Origin: DASUNP01 sp963728545
GTDB lineage: Bacteria > Acidobacteriota > Blastocatellia > UBA7656
Direction: 5' to 3'
Assembly (NCBI GenBank): GCA_963728545.1
Contig: CAVSKO010000005.1
Coordinates: 62,001 to 126,000 of the forward strand
Length of the DNA stretch: 64,000 bases
Positions 45,499 through 53,998 of this stretch are shown here, piece by piece (within the stretch, counting starts at the first letter, position 1; every line of letters begins with the position of its first letter). The notes beneath the pieces are model-generated. The model ran no database searches. It worked only from the letters and a program-made list of their open reading frames with translations, and was not told the DNA's origin. The position numbers and the translations under genes were made by a program.

Positions 45499-46224
45499 CT
45501 AGATCGCGCGCTCAAGATCGAGGGCGCGCGGGAACAGAATGTTGTTCTCCAGATGAATGTGCTCGTGGAGATCGGCTTCTAAATCTTCGAGCGCACGGTA
45601 AAGAGTCTGATAGCTGATGCAAGCGCCTTCGGGCGCGGTGAAGTTTCCGGTCAGTTTGCGAATACTGCGCAATAGCTCTCCTGCTCTGTCATGCTCGAAC
45701 ATCATCATTCGGAGAGGGTTCTCAACCGTTTGAAAGGGCGGTTTAGGAATCGCTCGGCTGTTCTGTCTTGCGCTCTCCATCAGAGATATGTAAGGGAAAA
45801 GTATCGTTTCCTCTTTCTGCATGTGCGCGAGGAGGTCTCGGTTCAACTCTTCAAACAATGCTCGAATCTGCGACAGATCTGCGCGCTGTTCGCCGTACAC
45901 TTTGAGAACTTTCGCCATCAGCGGATCGATGCGGTCGAGTTCGTTTCTCGTAAAAACGTGATGTTTGTCGAGAATGTAAGAGATCAAACTCGATAAGGGT
46001 TCAGCTTGCCAGTTTGTAGACTCGGATTGGTCGGCCTGAGATTTTCCAATCGCCTCAAGCGCAGATAATACTTCGTCCACAGCCACGCCCGCGCCGGCGC
46101 ATGCGTCTTCGAGCGCCTTGCCCCCGCCACAGCAATAATCTATGCCTAATCTCTCAAACAGTCGGGTTGCGCCGGGCAGATCCACGGCCACCTCTCGCAC
46201 TGTTTTATTCGTACTGATCATCAT
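45499..46224 (-). CDS. ric: Iron-sulfur cluster repair protein, RIC/ScdA/YtfE family
   Basis: A 241-residue di-iron protein that repairs Fe-S clusters damaged by NO or oxidants. An N-terminal DUF542 segment has GIDYCCGGGKALEDAC with the Cys pair. The hemerythrin-like domain has iron-ligand His/Glu at LDKHHVFTRNEL, HMQKEETILFPYI, MMFEHDRAGELL and HEHIHLENNILFPRAL. Normal length and intact. Directly upstream of norZ (16 bp), as in several denitrifiers. Confidence 0.94.
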   Translation of the reverse strand: MMISTNKTVREVAVDLPGATRLFERLGIDYCCGGGKALEDACAGAGVAVDEVLSALEAIGKSQADQSESTNWQAEPLSSLISYILDKHHVFTRNELDRIDPLMAKVLKVYGEQRADLSQIRALFEELNRDLLAHMQKEETILFPYISLMESARQNSRAIPKPPFQTVENPLRMMMFEHDRAGELLRSIRKLTGNFTAPEGACISYQTLYRALEDLEADLHEHIHLENNILFPRALDLERAI

Positions 46225-46269
46225 ATGATTTCCTCACGATTCAATGTAGTTATTCTCGTCACGACAAAT

Positions 46270-47067
46270 TCATCCGAGCCTGAGGCTCAGGGTTATGAAT
46301 ATCAAAAAGACCACCGAGTAAATGATCTCAAGCACGCCTATGCGCCGCAGGTTGAGTCGAGTGGCGGGCTTTGCCAATTGCCAGAACGACCGGGCCAGCA
46401 CGGGCGCGAAGGCTACGAGCGCGAACAGATTCAAGCTGCCAGTTACAGCCAGGACCACAAGCGCTGCGAGTAAGAATGCGTGATAAAGCGCGCAACGAAA
46501 GCGCGCCTGTCGCCGTGCCTGCTCTTTGCGGCGGTTGAGCCAGTAAACGCGCAGCTTCATATAAAAAACGCTGCTTGCGAAATAAAGCGCGCACAGCGCC
46601 CACAGCCAGAGCGCCACATCATCCCACTGCCCGCGAGCGACGTAATAGGCGGTGGGAGCCGTGAGCGTCAGCCCAAAAATAGCTATCATCTCGCCCGTTA
46701 TAGTTCGGTCTTCGCGCCGCGCTCCTTGCTCTGCGTTGACGGCCAGCAAAGCAATTGCAGCCAGCCCCAGAGGCGCAAGCCAGAAAAGGTGACTTACGAG
46801 AATAAGCGGCGCGGCACTTGCGCCCGCAAGCCCTAGATAAACGAGCATCACTCGAAGCGATTCCTGCTTGTCGCCGCCCCGACGGTACGCGCGCCACCAC
46901 GCGAGAACGGATTCGCGCGCTATGAAGATAAATGTCATTGCAAGCGCGATCAGAATGACGCGCCAGGGAAAGCTCCCCGCAACGAGCACCCCGGCCACTA
47001 TCGGCACGTAGAGCATCGCCCAGGCCCCGTGTTCTTTAGGCAGTTTCAACTTTGCTCGTATTCCCAT
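46270..47067 (-). CDS. YwiC-like integral membrane protein
   Basis: A 265-residue membrane protein with about eight hydrophobic helices. The start LPKEHGAWAMLYVPIVAGV is the signature of the YwiC-like family. YwiC lies in the nitrate-respiration region of Bacillus subtilis, and related genes accompany NO reductase or nitrite reductase genes elsewhere; the function is unknown. It precedes ric by 45 bp and follows the hemerythrin gene by 12 bp. Confidence 0.85.
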   Translation of the reverse strand: MGIRAKLKLPKEHGAWAMLYVPIVAGVLVAGSFPWRVILIALAMTFIFIARESVLAWWRAYRRGGDKQESLRVMLVYLGLAGASAAPLILVSHLFWLAPLGLAAIALLAVNAEQGARREDRTITGEMIAIFGLTLTAPTAYYVARGQWDDVALWLWALCALYFASSVFYMKLRVYWLNRRKEQARRQARFRCALYHAFLLAALVVLAVTGSLNLFALVAFAPVLARSFWQLAKPATRLNLRRIGVLEIIYSVVFLIFITLSLRLG

Positions 47068-47079
47068 AATCCCTTTCGA

Positions 47080-47634
47080 TCAGACCGCCCACGCCTCTTC
47101 CAACTGCGTGGCGAGACGCTCATATTTTTCGAGCGACTCGACGCCGAATTCCGCCTGCGTTCGATTGAAGGCTTCGCCTAGCTTTTGCTTGTCTTCGTCG
47201 TCCAATATCTCGTCGGCGATTCTGAACAATATGCTGTCTTCTCTTTCCATGTGCCCGATCATGTGGTCTGTGTACTTGCGGGCAGCCTCGCCGAACTCGC
47301 GCGCCGCTTCGGGGTCCAGGTCCCTGTAGCCATCAAGCGCGCTAACCATAGCGTCAGTTAGCTCTCGCTCGATCGCGTGCTGTCGCTCTATAATGCCTAA
47401 AGGCCCGCCCTCGTGCGCGATCCCCTGACGCTTTAAGGCAGGGAAAAGGTGCGCTTCCTCTTTGCCGTGATGGTAGCAGTCGGCATAATTGCTGATGAAA
47501 TCTACGGCCTGCGTAAGGGCTGCGAGCGGCACGCGCTCTCCCCATTGAATCCTCATGCAGATTCCGTCAAGGGCGTGCAAGGCTCTCTCAATGACGCGAT
47601 GCTCATGCTTGAGCGTATGAAGTGGCTGTGTCAT
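47080..47634 (-). CDS. Hemerythrin-domain protein
   Basis: A 184-residue four-helix di-iron protein: LKHEHRVIERALHAL, YHHGKEEAHLFPAL, IERQHAIERELT and MIGHMEREDSILFRI supply the His/Glu ligands of a hemerythrin-like site. Such proteins sense or bind oxygen or NO. It stands first of a close group with the YwiC-like, ric and norZ genes. Intact and of usual length. Confidence 0.92.
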   Translation of the reverse strand: MTQPLHTLKHEHRVIERALHALDGICMRIQWGERVPLAALTQAVDFISNYADCYHHGKEEAHLFPALKRQGIAHEGGPLGIIERQHAIERELTDAMVSALDGYRDLDPEAAREFGEAARKYTDHMIGHMEREDSILFRIADEILDDEDKQKLGEAFNRTQAEFGVESLEKYERLATQLEEAWAV

Positions 47635-47657
47635 TTTTCATCTCCTCAATCAGTCAC

Positions 47658-48027
47658 TCAAGCGGCGCGACTTGCATCAATAGCTCCATTGATATGAGCA
47701 ATGTCCGTGATGACCGATGTGATAATACGGTTGAGGCAATTATTCGCTTCGAAGAAAAAGAAGGCTCGCCAGCCGGTTTTCAGCTCTGTCGTATCGTAGA
47801 GGGTCTTATCTTCGGATGTTGCTCCAATCAAAACGGCCTCTCGCACTTCATCGCCCAGCGCGCCACCTGTCAGCATCCCCAGTTCAACTAATTGGATCTA
47901 AGATCGAGAATCGGTAAACGCTTCTTTCAGTCTTAAACGAAATGCTGTCGGCTTGACACAGGTCGCCAAAGGCCATCACTTTATTACTCTTATCGTTGCT
48001 GTCGGATGACCCATCGTCGCTTTTCAT
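47658..48027 (-). CDS. Hypothetical small protein, probably frameshifted
   Basis: ATG 48027 lies 8 bases after AGGAGG, a strong start. The first frame gives 47 residues (MKSDDGSSDSNDKSN, FGDLCQADSISFKTERSVYR, FSILDPIS). A second frame opens where it ends and reads IQLVELGMLTGGALGDEVREA, then VLIGATSEDKTL to 47658, with coding-like composition. Together they give about 120 residues, probably one protein with a one-base break near 47890. I recognise no family. It lies between hemN and the hemerythrin gene. Confidence 0.5.
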
Positions 48028-48058
48028 AATGTCAGCCTCCTGTTTCTGTAGCTCGATA

Positions 48059-49477
48059 CTAGAGTGTCCTTGAAAATGCCCGCTTCTGCTCTGCGCGCGC
48101 CTCGGTAGAGTTAAGATACGCATCGAATACCATCGCCACATTGCGAATGAATATGCGCCCAAGAGCGGCGACTTCGATACGGTCGCCGTCCAGCCGCACC
48201 AGTCCGTCTCGCTCAAGATCAACGAGGCGCGCAAGCTCAGGGGCAAAATGATGGTCGAAGCTGATACCGAATTCGCGCTCGACTTCCGACTTTAATAAAA
48301 CCGTGTGACAGAGGATTCGATTGATTACCGCGCGCCGCAGCTTGTCTTCCGAGCTTACGCGCGCGCCGCGCAGCGTGGGCCAGCGGCCCGCCGCGATTGC
48401 TTCGTAATAGCGTGGCAGCTCGCGCTGGTTCTGCGCGTAAACATCCTCAAGCCCGCTTATGGCGCTTACGCCCATGCCGTACAGATCGCATCCGGCCTTT
48501 GTCGTGTAGCCCTGAAAGTTTCTATGAAGCGTGCGGTCATCCTGCGCGCGGCATATCTCGTCTTCGGGCCGCGCGAAGTGGTCCAGACCTATATAGCGGT
48601 AGCCCGCGCCCGTGAGCATCTCAATCGCGCGGCTAAAGATGCGAAACTTCTCCGCGCCTTCCGGCAAGAAGCGAGCGAAGCTGCCCTGCTGCTTCTTCAT
48701 CCAGGGGACGTGCGCATAGCTGAATAAAGCGATGCGGTCAGGCCCAAGCGTGATGATCTTGTCTACAGTCTCTGCGAAGCTTGCGACCGATTGATGCGGC
48801 AAGCCGTATATCAAATCTATGTTGATGCTCTCAAACCCAAGCTCGCGCGAGTGGTCGAACAACTCTTTCGTATCTTCAAAAGACTGCACGCGGCGCACTG
48901 TCTGTTGAACGAGCGGGTCGAAGTCTTGTATGCCGAGACTCAAACGATTGAACCCCACGCGGCGAAGCGCGCGGCGGTGCTCCGCGGTAGTAACGCGAGG
49001 ATCGATTTCGATGCTTATCTCGGCATCGGTTGAAAACGTGAATCGGTCTTTGATGTAACCGTACAGGTCTTCGATCTGTTCAGGGGATAAATACGTGGGC
49101 GTGCCGCCGCCCCAATGCAACTGCTCGACCTTGCGAGTAGAAAGCACTTCGGCGCTCGTCCAATCTATCTCGCGCTTGAGATGCTCGATATATGCGTTTG
49201 CCACTTCATGCTTTTTGCTGATGACGACGTTGCATCCGCAGTAAAGGCACAACGACTGGCAGAAAGGGATGTGAAAATACAAAGAGACGGGCGTACGATT
49301 GTTGGCTTCACGAAATGCCTCGCGCAACTCAGCAGGTCCGAAGCTATCCGACCATTCGGGCGCGGTCGGGTAACTGGTATAGCGCGGGCCGGGCTGGTTG
49401 TACTTCTCAAGCAGAGCGGGCGAAACTGCTATCCGCGCGCCGTCTAATAAGAGTTCCAAAGTCTCGTTTATGCTCAT
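48059..49477 (-). CDS. hemN: Oxygen-independent coproporphyrinogen III oxidase
   Basis: A 472-residue radical-SAM enzyme making protoporphyrinogen IX without oxygen. N-terminal GPRYTSYPTAPEW, radical-SAM Cys motif in FHIPFCQSLCLYCGC, LHWGGGTPTYL (SAM-binding), SIEIDPR, GFNRLSLGIQDF and the C-terminal part with YGMGVSAIS. Length is normal and the frame intact. It would supply haem for the many cytochromes encoded nearby under anaerobic conditions, and it opens the minus-strand nitrogen-oxide block. Confidence 0.96.
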   Translation of the reverse strand: MSINETLELLLDGARIAVSPALLEKYNQPGPRYTSYPTAPEWSDSFGPAELREAFREANNRTPVSLYFHIPFCQSLCLYCGCNVVISKKHEVANAYIEHLKREIDWTSAEVLSTRKVEQLHWGGGTPTYLSPEQIEDLYGYIKDRFTFSTDAEISIEIDPRVTTAEHRRALRRVGFNRLSLGIQDFDPLVQQTVRRVQSFEDTKELFDHSRELGFESINIDLIYGLPHQSVASFAETVDKIITLGPDRIALFSYAHVPWMKKQQGSFARFLPEGAEKFRIFSRAIEMLTGAGYRYIGLDHFARPEDEICRAQDDRTLHRNFQGYTTKAGCDLYGMGVSAISGLEDVYAQNQRELPRYYEAIAAGRWPTLRGARVSSEDKLRRAVINRILCHTVLLKSEVEREFGISFDHHFAPELARLVDLERDGLVRLDGDRIEVAALGRIFIRNVAMVFDAYLNSTEARAEQKRAFSRTL

Positions 49478-49624
49478 TCGTCAAACCTTTCGGCTTGAAC
49501 AAGGCAACCGCCGTACCTCTTTGTAAGTGATGAAAAACAAGACTCAAAGGCTTGTGTAAGTCGAGCGGTGCGGGAAATTGCACACCCTGCGGTGTGGTTT
49601 TACCCAGGTCACTAAGCCCCATGA

Positions 49625-49661
49625 GCAGAAGCGACCGGCTTATTAGAAGAATCGCTTCTGC
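49625..49661 (-). terminator. Hairpin downstream of the first secreted paralogue
   Basis: Perfect 10-bp arms GCAGAAGCGA / TCGCTTCTGC with a 17-base loop, 26 bp past the stop codon at 49687. The same GCAGAAGC stem is used after the second paralogue (50678), so the terminator seems to have been duplicated with the gene. Confidence 0.6.
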
Positions 49662-49686
49662 CCATCCCTTGATCGCGGGCTGTCAA

Positions 49687-50457
49687 TTACCTCTTCGGTC
49701 CACATACCGCGACGTTGTCATCAATGTTTACATCATTGATGAACTCTTCCATTAGCTTCTTATCACCTGCTGACTCAAACATCACTACAGTCGCTTTACC
49801 TTGTTTCGTCTCAAGGTCCACGGAAGCCACCACTGTATACTCGCGGGTTATGGCTTCGAAATTGAGCAATGATCCCACGATTGAGACTTTTCCTAATCCG
49901 ATCATTGCCATGCCATCTTCACAGTGTATGAACCTGAACTCTCCTGTTGCGGCATTAAGAAGCATGAAGGTGCCATCCGCGTCGTTCTGCAAAATTATTT
50001 CGAGCGGCACGTCAACAGGTGGCGGCGGATAGGTAATCCCGCAAGCTGCTACGCTGTCGCGCAGATCGGAGTCGCTCAATGTGACCCGCATCGAATCCGA
50101 AGCCCCGCCGCCGGGCGCATTGCGCACGTCAACAAAACACCTGGCCTGTTTTTCGCACAGGTTCGCGTAGGCCGTCATCGAATAGTTCTCCGTAACGACC
50201 AGGAAAGTGACAAGGCACCCATCAGTCTTCACTGTGCCTTTACCTGTGAATTCATAACCATACTCGCACAGCTTGCACGTGTAGGCTCCCGACAAAAGGT
50301 CGAACACCATAAAGCCCTTGCCCGCGTCGTCTTGTATGTATACCTGCTGGGCAGTACGAATAGGCGGGGCCGGCCTCGGGTCATAACCCTTCTGGGCGTA
50401 AGCCGAGACGCCAGCAATTAAAGTTATTATCAGGATTATCAAAACTGGTCTTCGCAT
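49687..50457 (-). CDS. Secreted protein with two internal repeats, paralogue 1
   Basis: A 256-residue exported protein. Signal peptide MRRPVLIILIITLIAGVSAYAQ. Two similar halves follow: QDDAGKGFMVFDLLSGAYTC, KLCEYG..F, and QNDADGTFMLLNAATGEFRF, IHCEDGMAMIG. Four to six conserved Cys suggest disulfides. The start at 50457 has GGAGG 6 bases upstream; the 29 extra codons of the longer frame look non-coding. About 50% identical by eye to the protein encoded at 50747, hence a tandem duplication. No known family recognised. Confidence 0.75.
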   Translation of the reverse strand: MRRPVLIILIITLIAGVSAYAQKGYDPRPAPPIRTAQQVYIQDDAGKGFMVFDLLSGAYTCKLCEYGYEFTGKGTVKTDGCLVTFLVVTENYSMTAYANLCEKQARCFVDVRNAPGGGASDSMRVTLSDSDLRDSVAACGITYPPPPVDVPLEIILQNDADGTFMLLNAATGEFRFIHCEDGMAMIGLGKVSIVGSLLNFEAITREYTVVASVDLETKQGKATVVMFESAGDKKLMEEFINDVNIDDNVAVCGPKR

Positions 50458-50592
50458 AAAGCCTCCATAACGGGAGTATTCTCTCGACGCTCCCTCTCGT
50501 CTTATGAATCTGTTAGTCGTTACATCATCTGAGCGCGTGCTCACGGTCAGATCCTTGCACGTTCAATATAGAGATTTGATTTGTAAACTTCA

Positions 50593-50628
50593 GTGAACGC
50601 GGTCACACGTGTAGGTGACGACTGTCAC
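50593..50628 (-). promoter_or_regulatory. Tandem CRP/FNR-type operators upstream of paralogue 1
   Basis: Two GTGA-N6-TCAC palindromes at 50593-50606 and 50615-50628, centres 22 bp apart. A TATATT -10-like box (minus strand, plus 50565-50570) puts the first about 42 bp and the second about 64 bp upstream of a start site near 50557, the classic spacing for class II activation. The same layout recurs upstream of paralogue 2. Confidence 0.65.
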
Positions 50629-50677
50629 TAGGAAGTAGTAGGTAGGAGAGCAGAAACCGAAGTCGGCGCTAAACCCA

Positions 50678-50722
50678 AAAGGCAGAAGCTCTGCACAGGC
50701 TGTGCGCGTCGCTTCTGCCTTT
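50678..50722 (-). terminator. Hairpin downstream of the second secreted paralogue
   Basis: Perfect 12-bp arms AAAGGCAGAAGC / GCTTCTGCCTTT with a 21-base loop, beginning 25 bp past the stop at 50747 and running into a T-rich end on the minus strand (CCTTTTGGG). A good intrinsic terminator. Confidence 0.7.
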
Positions 50723-50746
50723 CCCTCGCGATGATAGGTTCGCAGA

Positions 50747-51508
50747 TTACCTTTTCGGCCCGCAAGCCGGAACGTTGTCGGTGAAGTTGTTGTCAGAGAT
50801 GATCTCTTGCATCGGCGCCATCTCGCCTACTGTCGCAAAAACATCTATAACCGCCTTGGCGGTCTTAGAGTCCAGGTTGATCGAGGCCAGTATTCTGTAC
50901 TCGGTGGCTATGACCTCGAAGTTGAGCCACGGCCCTGTCCTTGTGACTTTGCCCACTCCGCTCATCGCAGCGCCGTCCTCGCAGTGGATGAACTTGAACT
51001 CGCCGTTTGCGGGCATAATAAGCAAGAAGCTGCCGTCAACGTCATTCTGTAAGATGATCTCAGACGGCACGGCAACAGGCGGCGGCTCGCTGATCCCGCA
51101 TGTGGCCAGGCTGTCGCGCAGGTTCGAGTCGCTCAAGACCTCCACGTACGGCTCTATATCAAACCCGCCTTTCGAGCGCAGCTCCACAAAGCACTTGGCC
51201 TTTTGCTCGCAAATGTCCGCGTAAGCAGTTATCGTGTACCCTGCTTCAACGGCTGAGAATGTGGCGAGACAACCGTCCACTTTTACGGAGCCTATTCCAG
51301 AGTAGTAATTGCCATACTCGCACAGCTTACATTTGTAAGCTCCTGTCGCGAGGTCAAATAACATAAAGCCCTCGCCTGCGTCGTCTTGCATGAGCACGGA
51401 CTGAGGCGTCCGAACCGTCGGACCCTGGTTACGGTTCTTTTTCTGCGCCTGAGCCGAGACGCCCGCCAGCAGAACTATGACCAGAAACATTAAACTTATT
51501 CTTCGCAT
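50747..51508 (-). CDS. Secreted protein with two internal repeats, paralogue 2
   Basis: A 253-residue exported protein, signal peptide MRRISLMFLVIVLLAGVSAQ. The same internal duplication as its neighbour: QDDAGEGFMLFDLATGAYKC, KLCEYG, and QNDVDGSFLLIMPANGEFKF, IHCEDGAAM. The end NVPACGPKR matches NVAVCGPKR of paralogue 1. It has no recognised domain; a periplasmic or surface binding role is possible. The conserved promoter and terminator show that the whole transcription unit was copied. Confidence 0.75.
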   Translation of the reverse strand: MRRISLMFLVIVLLAGVSAQAQKKNRNQGPTVRTPQSVLMQDDAGEGFMLFDLATGAYKCKLCEYGNYYSGIGSVKVDGCLATFSAVEAGYTITAYADICEQKAKCFVELRSKGGFDIEPYVEVLSDSNLRDSLATCGISEPPPVAVPSEIILQNDVDGSFLLIMPANGEFKFIHCEDGAAMSGVGKVTRTGPWLNFEVIATEYRILASINLDSKTAKAVIDVFATVGEMAPMQEIISDNNFTDNVPACGPKR

Positions 51509-51643
51509 AAAGCCTCCATAACGAGAGTGCTATCTTGACGCTCCCCCTCGTCGTATAAATTTACCTGTCGTAACATCGTTGGAGCGCGTGCTCCATATCA
51601 GAACCTCATGCATACAATATAGAGATTCACTCGGTAATCTTCA

Positions 51644-51680
51644 GTGAAGGTGGTCACAGGTGGTTGTGACGGCGGTCACA
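51644..51680 (-). promoter_or_regulatory. Tandem CRP/FNR-type operators upstream of paralogue 2
   Basis: GTGA-N6-TCAC at 51644-51657 and TGTGA-N6-TCACA (the full consensus) at 51665-51680, centres 22 bp apart. A TATATT -10-like box (plus 51616-51621) places the nearer site at about -42. This matches the arrangement upstream of paralogue 1 and points to activation by a CRP/FNR/DNR-type regulator. Confidence 0.7.
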
Positions 51681-51732
51681 AGCTGGAGAGGCTGACATGC
51701 AGGTGATCAATTGATTCAGGATGAATGAGGAT

Positions 51733-53346
51733 TTACCGGCTGAACTTCTTTACGGTCTTCTCCGAATGACATTCAGAACACTTGAACTGCGATATATCAC
51801 CTAAATTAACTGGATGCGTGAACCCACCGCCCCCTCTATGACAGTTGGCGCAGTTAAGCTTATTCAGATCGCCCAGCTCGACCGGATGATTGAACTGGCC
51901 GTTCTTGATCGCAACCGACGCGCCCGCCTGCGATTGATCCAGCATCGTGTGACAGATGTTGCAGTCTTTCCTTATGATGCTGCCCGTGTTGCTCACATGC
52001 TTGCCGTCGTGACACCGGAAACAACCCTGGCTGTAGAAATGCCCGGCGTTATCGGGGTGAGTCTGCCAGTCAACTTTCATTTCAGGAAAAATGTACGTTC
52101 TGAATATCCGCTGGATCTCCTCGGTCGCCGCTTTTATCTCAGCGCCTTTCCTGGCATGCACTTCGGGATAGTTGGCGCGGTAAAACTGGTCGAGGCTGGT
52201 GGCGATGTTGTCTATTGCTTCATCGGTTGAATTGTAAGGCTTTGATAGAACTTCGACCGCCTGCCGTTTCAGGTAAGGCAGCCCGGCGTCGAGGCGTCCG
52301 GCAAGAAAGGCTTCGTTTACGGCGCGGTCCGGCGGCTGGTAGATGTGTGACGGGCGGTTGTGGCAATCAACACAGTCCATGCGCCGTTTCGGAGCGGCGG
52401 CAATCTCTTCGGCTGAGAGCTGCTCGCCTGCAACGGTGTACTCCGTAATGTTCCCCGCCTTGTCTTTCAATTGAACCCAGGGGATTCTCTGCCGCTGATC
52501 ATCGCTCGCGATGAAAGTGATCTCGTTTGCGATGTTCATGTGCCAGTGAATCCCAGTTGACAGCCCAGTCGTTTCGCTCCCGCCTCCGGTGTTGATCAAC
52601 ATGCGGGTCGCGCGCGGCGTGTTTTGTTCGTCGTACCCGATGCGGTTGAACACCTTTAACTGAGCGCCGAAGAACTTTTCAGGCCAGTGGCACTGCTCGC
52701 ACGTCTCCTGCGCAGGCCGCAGATTATGGACAGGCGTCGGAATAGGCTTGGGGTATTTCTTAAACGTGACAGCGTATAATTGATAGGCTCCTGAAATCTT
52801 GGACCGCACGTACCAGTCCGCGCCCGGCCCTACGTGACACTCGACGCAGGCGACTCGCGCATGAGGCGATACCTGATATGCGGTGAACTGCGGATGCATG
52901 ACCTCGTGGCAGGTCTGTCCGCAGAAAGCGACCGAGCCGGTGTATTCAACTGCGCGGAAGCTGCCGACCGTGCTCAAGGCTATAAAGATCAGCCCGCCAA
53001 TCGCAATTGCCACAAGCCGACGGCGGTGGCGCGGGTTGTTCAGGTCTATAGCCGGATAAGCTGCTATCTCATCCGGGGCAAGCCGCCGCCGCCTGCGCCG
53101 CTCCCTGAGCAGGCCGATGGCAATAAGCAGCAATCCTAGAATCAAAAAGGCTGGGAATATTACATAAGTCAGTATTCCCAGGTAAGGATTGCTGTGGCCG
53201 CCCGAGGTAAGCTCGATAATGATAAAGAGCAGTATGCTGGTAAGGCTCGCCAGACTGAGAATTACACCGACAAGGCTTATGTAGTTGCGCAAAAGCCCCG
53301 GCGCTGGTTTAGATCTTTCAGACAACTCTTTGTTCTCAGCCGCCAT
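51733..53346 (-). CDS. NapC/NirT-type inner-membrane octahaem cytochrome c
   Basis: A 537-residue protein. Three N-terminal membrane helices (about 18-48, 55-82, 110-128) lead into a periplasmic part with eight haem motifs: CGQTCH (one residue longer than usual), CVECH, CEQCH, CVDCH, CFRCH, CNICH, CANCH and CSECH. GSVAFCGQTCHEVMHP and RVACVECHVGPGA are typical of the NapC/NirT group that includes ImcH-like proteins of metal reducers. It would draw electrons from quinol to periplasmic cytochromes encoded next to it. Confidence 0.9.
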   Translation of the reverse strand: MAAENKELSERSKPAPGLLRNYISLVGVILSLASLTSILLFIIIELTSGGHSNPYLGILTYVIFPAFLILGLLLIAIGLLRERRRRRRLAPDEIAAYPAIDLNNPRHRRRLVAIAIGGLIFIALSTVGSFRAVEYTGSVAFCGQTCHEVMHPQFTAYQVSPHARVACVECHVGPGADWYVRSKISGAYQLYAVTFKKYPKPIPTPVHNLRPAQETCEQCHWPEKFFGAQLKVFNRIGYDEQNTPRATRMLINTGGGSETTGLSTGIHWHMNIANEITFIASDDQRQRIPWVQLKDKAGNITEYTVAGEQLSAEEIAAAPKRRMDCVDCHNRPSHIYQPPDRAVNEAFLAGRLDAGLPYLKRQAVEVLSKPYNSTDEAIDNIATSLDQFYRANYPEVHARKGAEIKAATEEIQRIFRTYIFPEMKVDWQTHPDNAGHFYSQGCFRCHDGKHVSNTGSIIRKDCNICHTMLDQSQAGASVAIKNGQFNHPVELGDLNKLNCANCHRGGGGFTHPVNLGDISQFKCSECHSEKTVKKFSR

Positions 53347-53415
53347 TATATTCCTATCGTCATCAATTGTAGGCCTAAGGCTCGGCGCGGCAAAACTGGT
53401 TAAAGCGTCAAAGCA

Positions 53416-53739
53416 TCACTGCTTCAACTGTTTCATAAAGGCAACGAGCGCCTTCGCCTGATCCGCGTTTATGCCTTTCTCTTCATAAGCGGGCATTTTG
53501 GGCTTAACACCCTTTAGTATAGCCTCTACGAGTTGTTCATCAGGCTTTGTAGCGTCGAATGTCTTTTCGGCTTTTGCGCCATGACACATTGCGCACTTTG
53601 TTTTATAGAATGCAGCCGTGTCGTCCTGCGCCGCCGCTACTGTATAAACCGGCGCTGAACTGACGAAAGCCATTGCCAGTAATGGAAGAGCTATTAAGGC
53701 GATAGCAAGTTTCTTTAAGCCCTTAGTTGTTATCTTCAT
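53416..53739 (-). CDS. Monohaem c-type cytochrome
   Basis: A 107-residue periplasmic electron carrier. Signal peptide (KLAIALIALPLLAMAFVSSA), one CAMCHG haem motif, the axial Met in KPKMPAYEEKG, and the C-terminal AKALVAFMKQL helix. A class I cytochrome c of usual size. It lies 69 bp upstream of the octahaem gene in the same direction and probably shuttles its electrons. Confidence 0.92.
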   Translation of the reverse strand: MKITTKGLKKLAIALIALPLLAMAFVSSAPVYTVAAAQDDTAAFYKTKCAMCHGAKAEKTFDATKPDEQLVEAILKGVKPKMPAYEEKGINADQAKALVAFMKQLKQ

Positions 53740-53998
53740 GACACCTGTTACCTTTCTTAAAGAACTGTCGCATCACACTTGTGCAATGATTGTGCCGTAG
53801 GGGTGAGAGATAAAATGGTGCAATAAAGCGCGACACTTTACCTTTGGGCCTTAGAATTTGCGGGCTTTTGCACACGGGCTGGGGAACTTTCCCCAAATCA
53901 TTAGCAACCAGGTACTAAAAGCCGAGTCTTAGAGCAAGATATGAGTTGGCATAAAAATTGACTGGGCATACGATGATGATCAAGTAATCTGGTGATAA
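53740..53998. promoter_or_regulatory. Divergent promoter region between cytochrome operons
   Basis: 259 bases between genes read away from each other. AT-rich, with TTGACT near 53959 as a possible -35 box for the rightward cytochrome pair. No clear operator. The rightward ATG at 53999 has little Shine-Dalgarno (TGGTGA). Confidence 0.4.

Noticed and set aside
47884..48246. 120-codon frame overlapping the end of hemN
   Set aside because: Its upstream half is hemN in another frame; only the part from 48027 with its own ribosome-binding site is kept.
53820..53885. Possible sigma-54 promoter (TTTGGGCC..TTTGC)
   Set aside because: The GG-to-GC spacing is 11 or 12 bases instead of 10.
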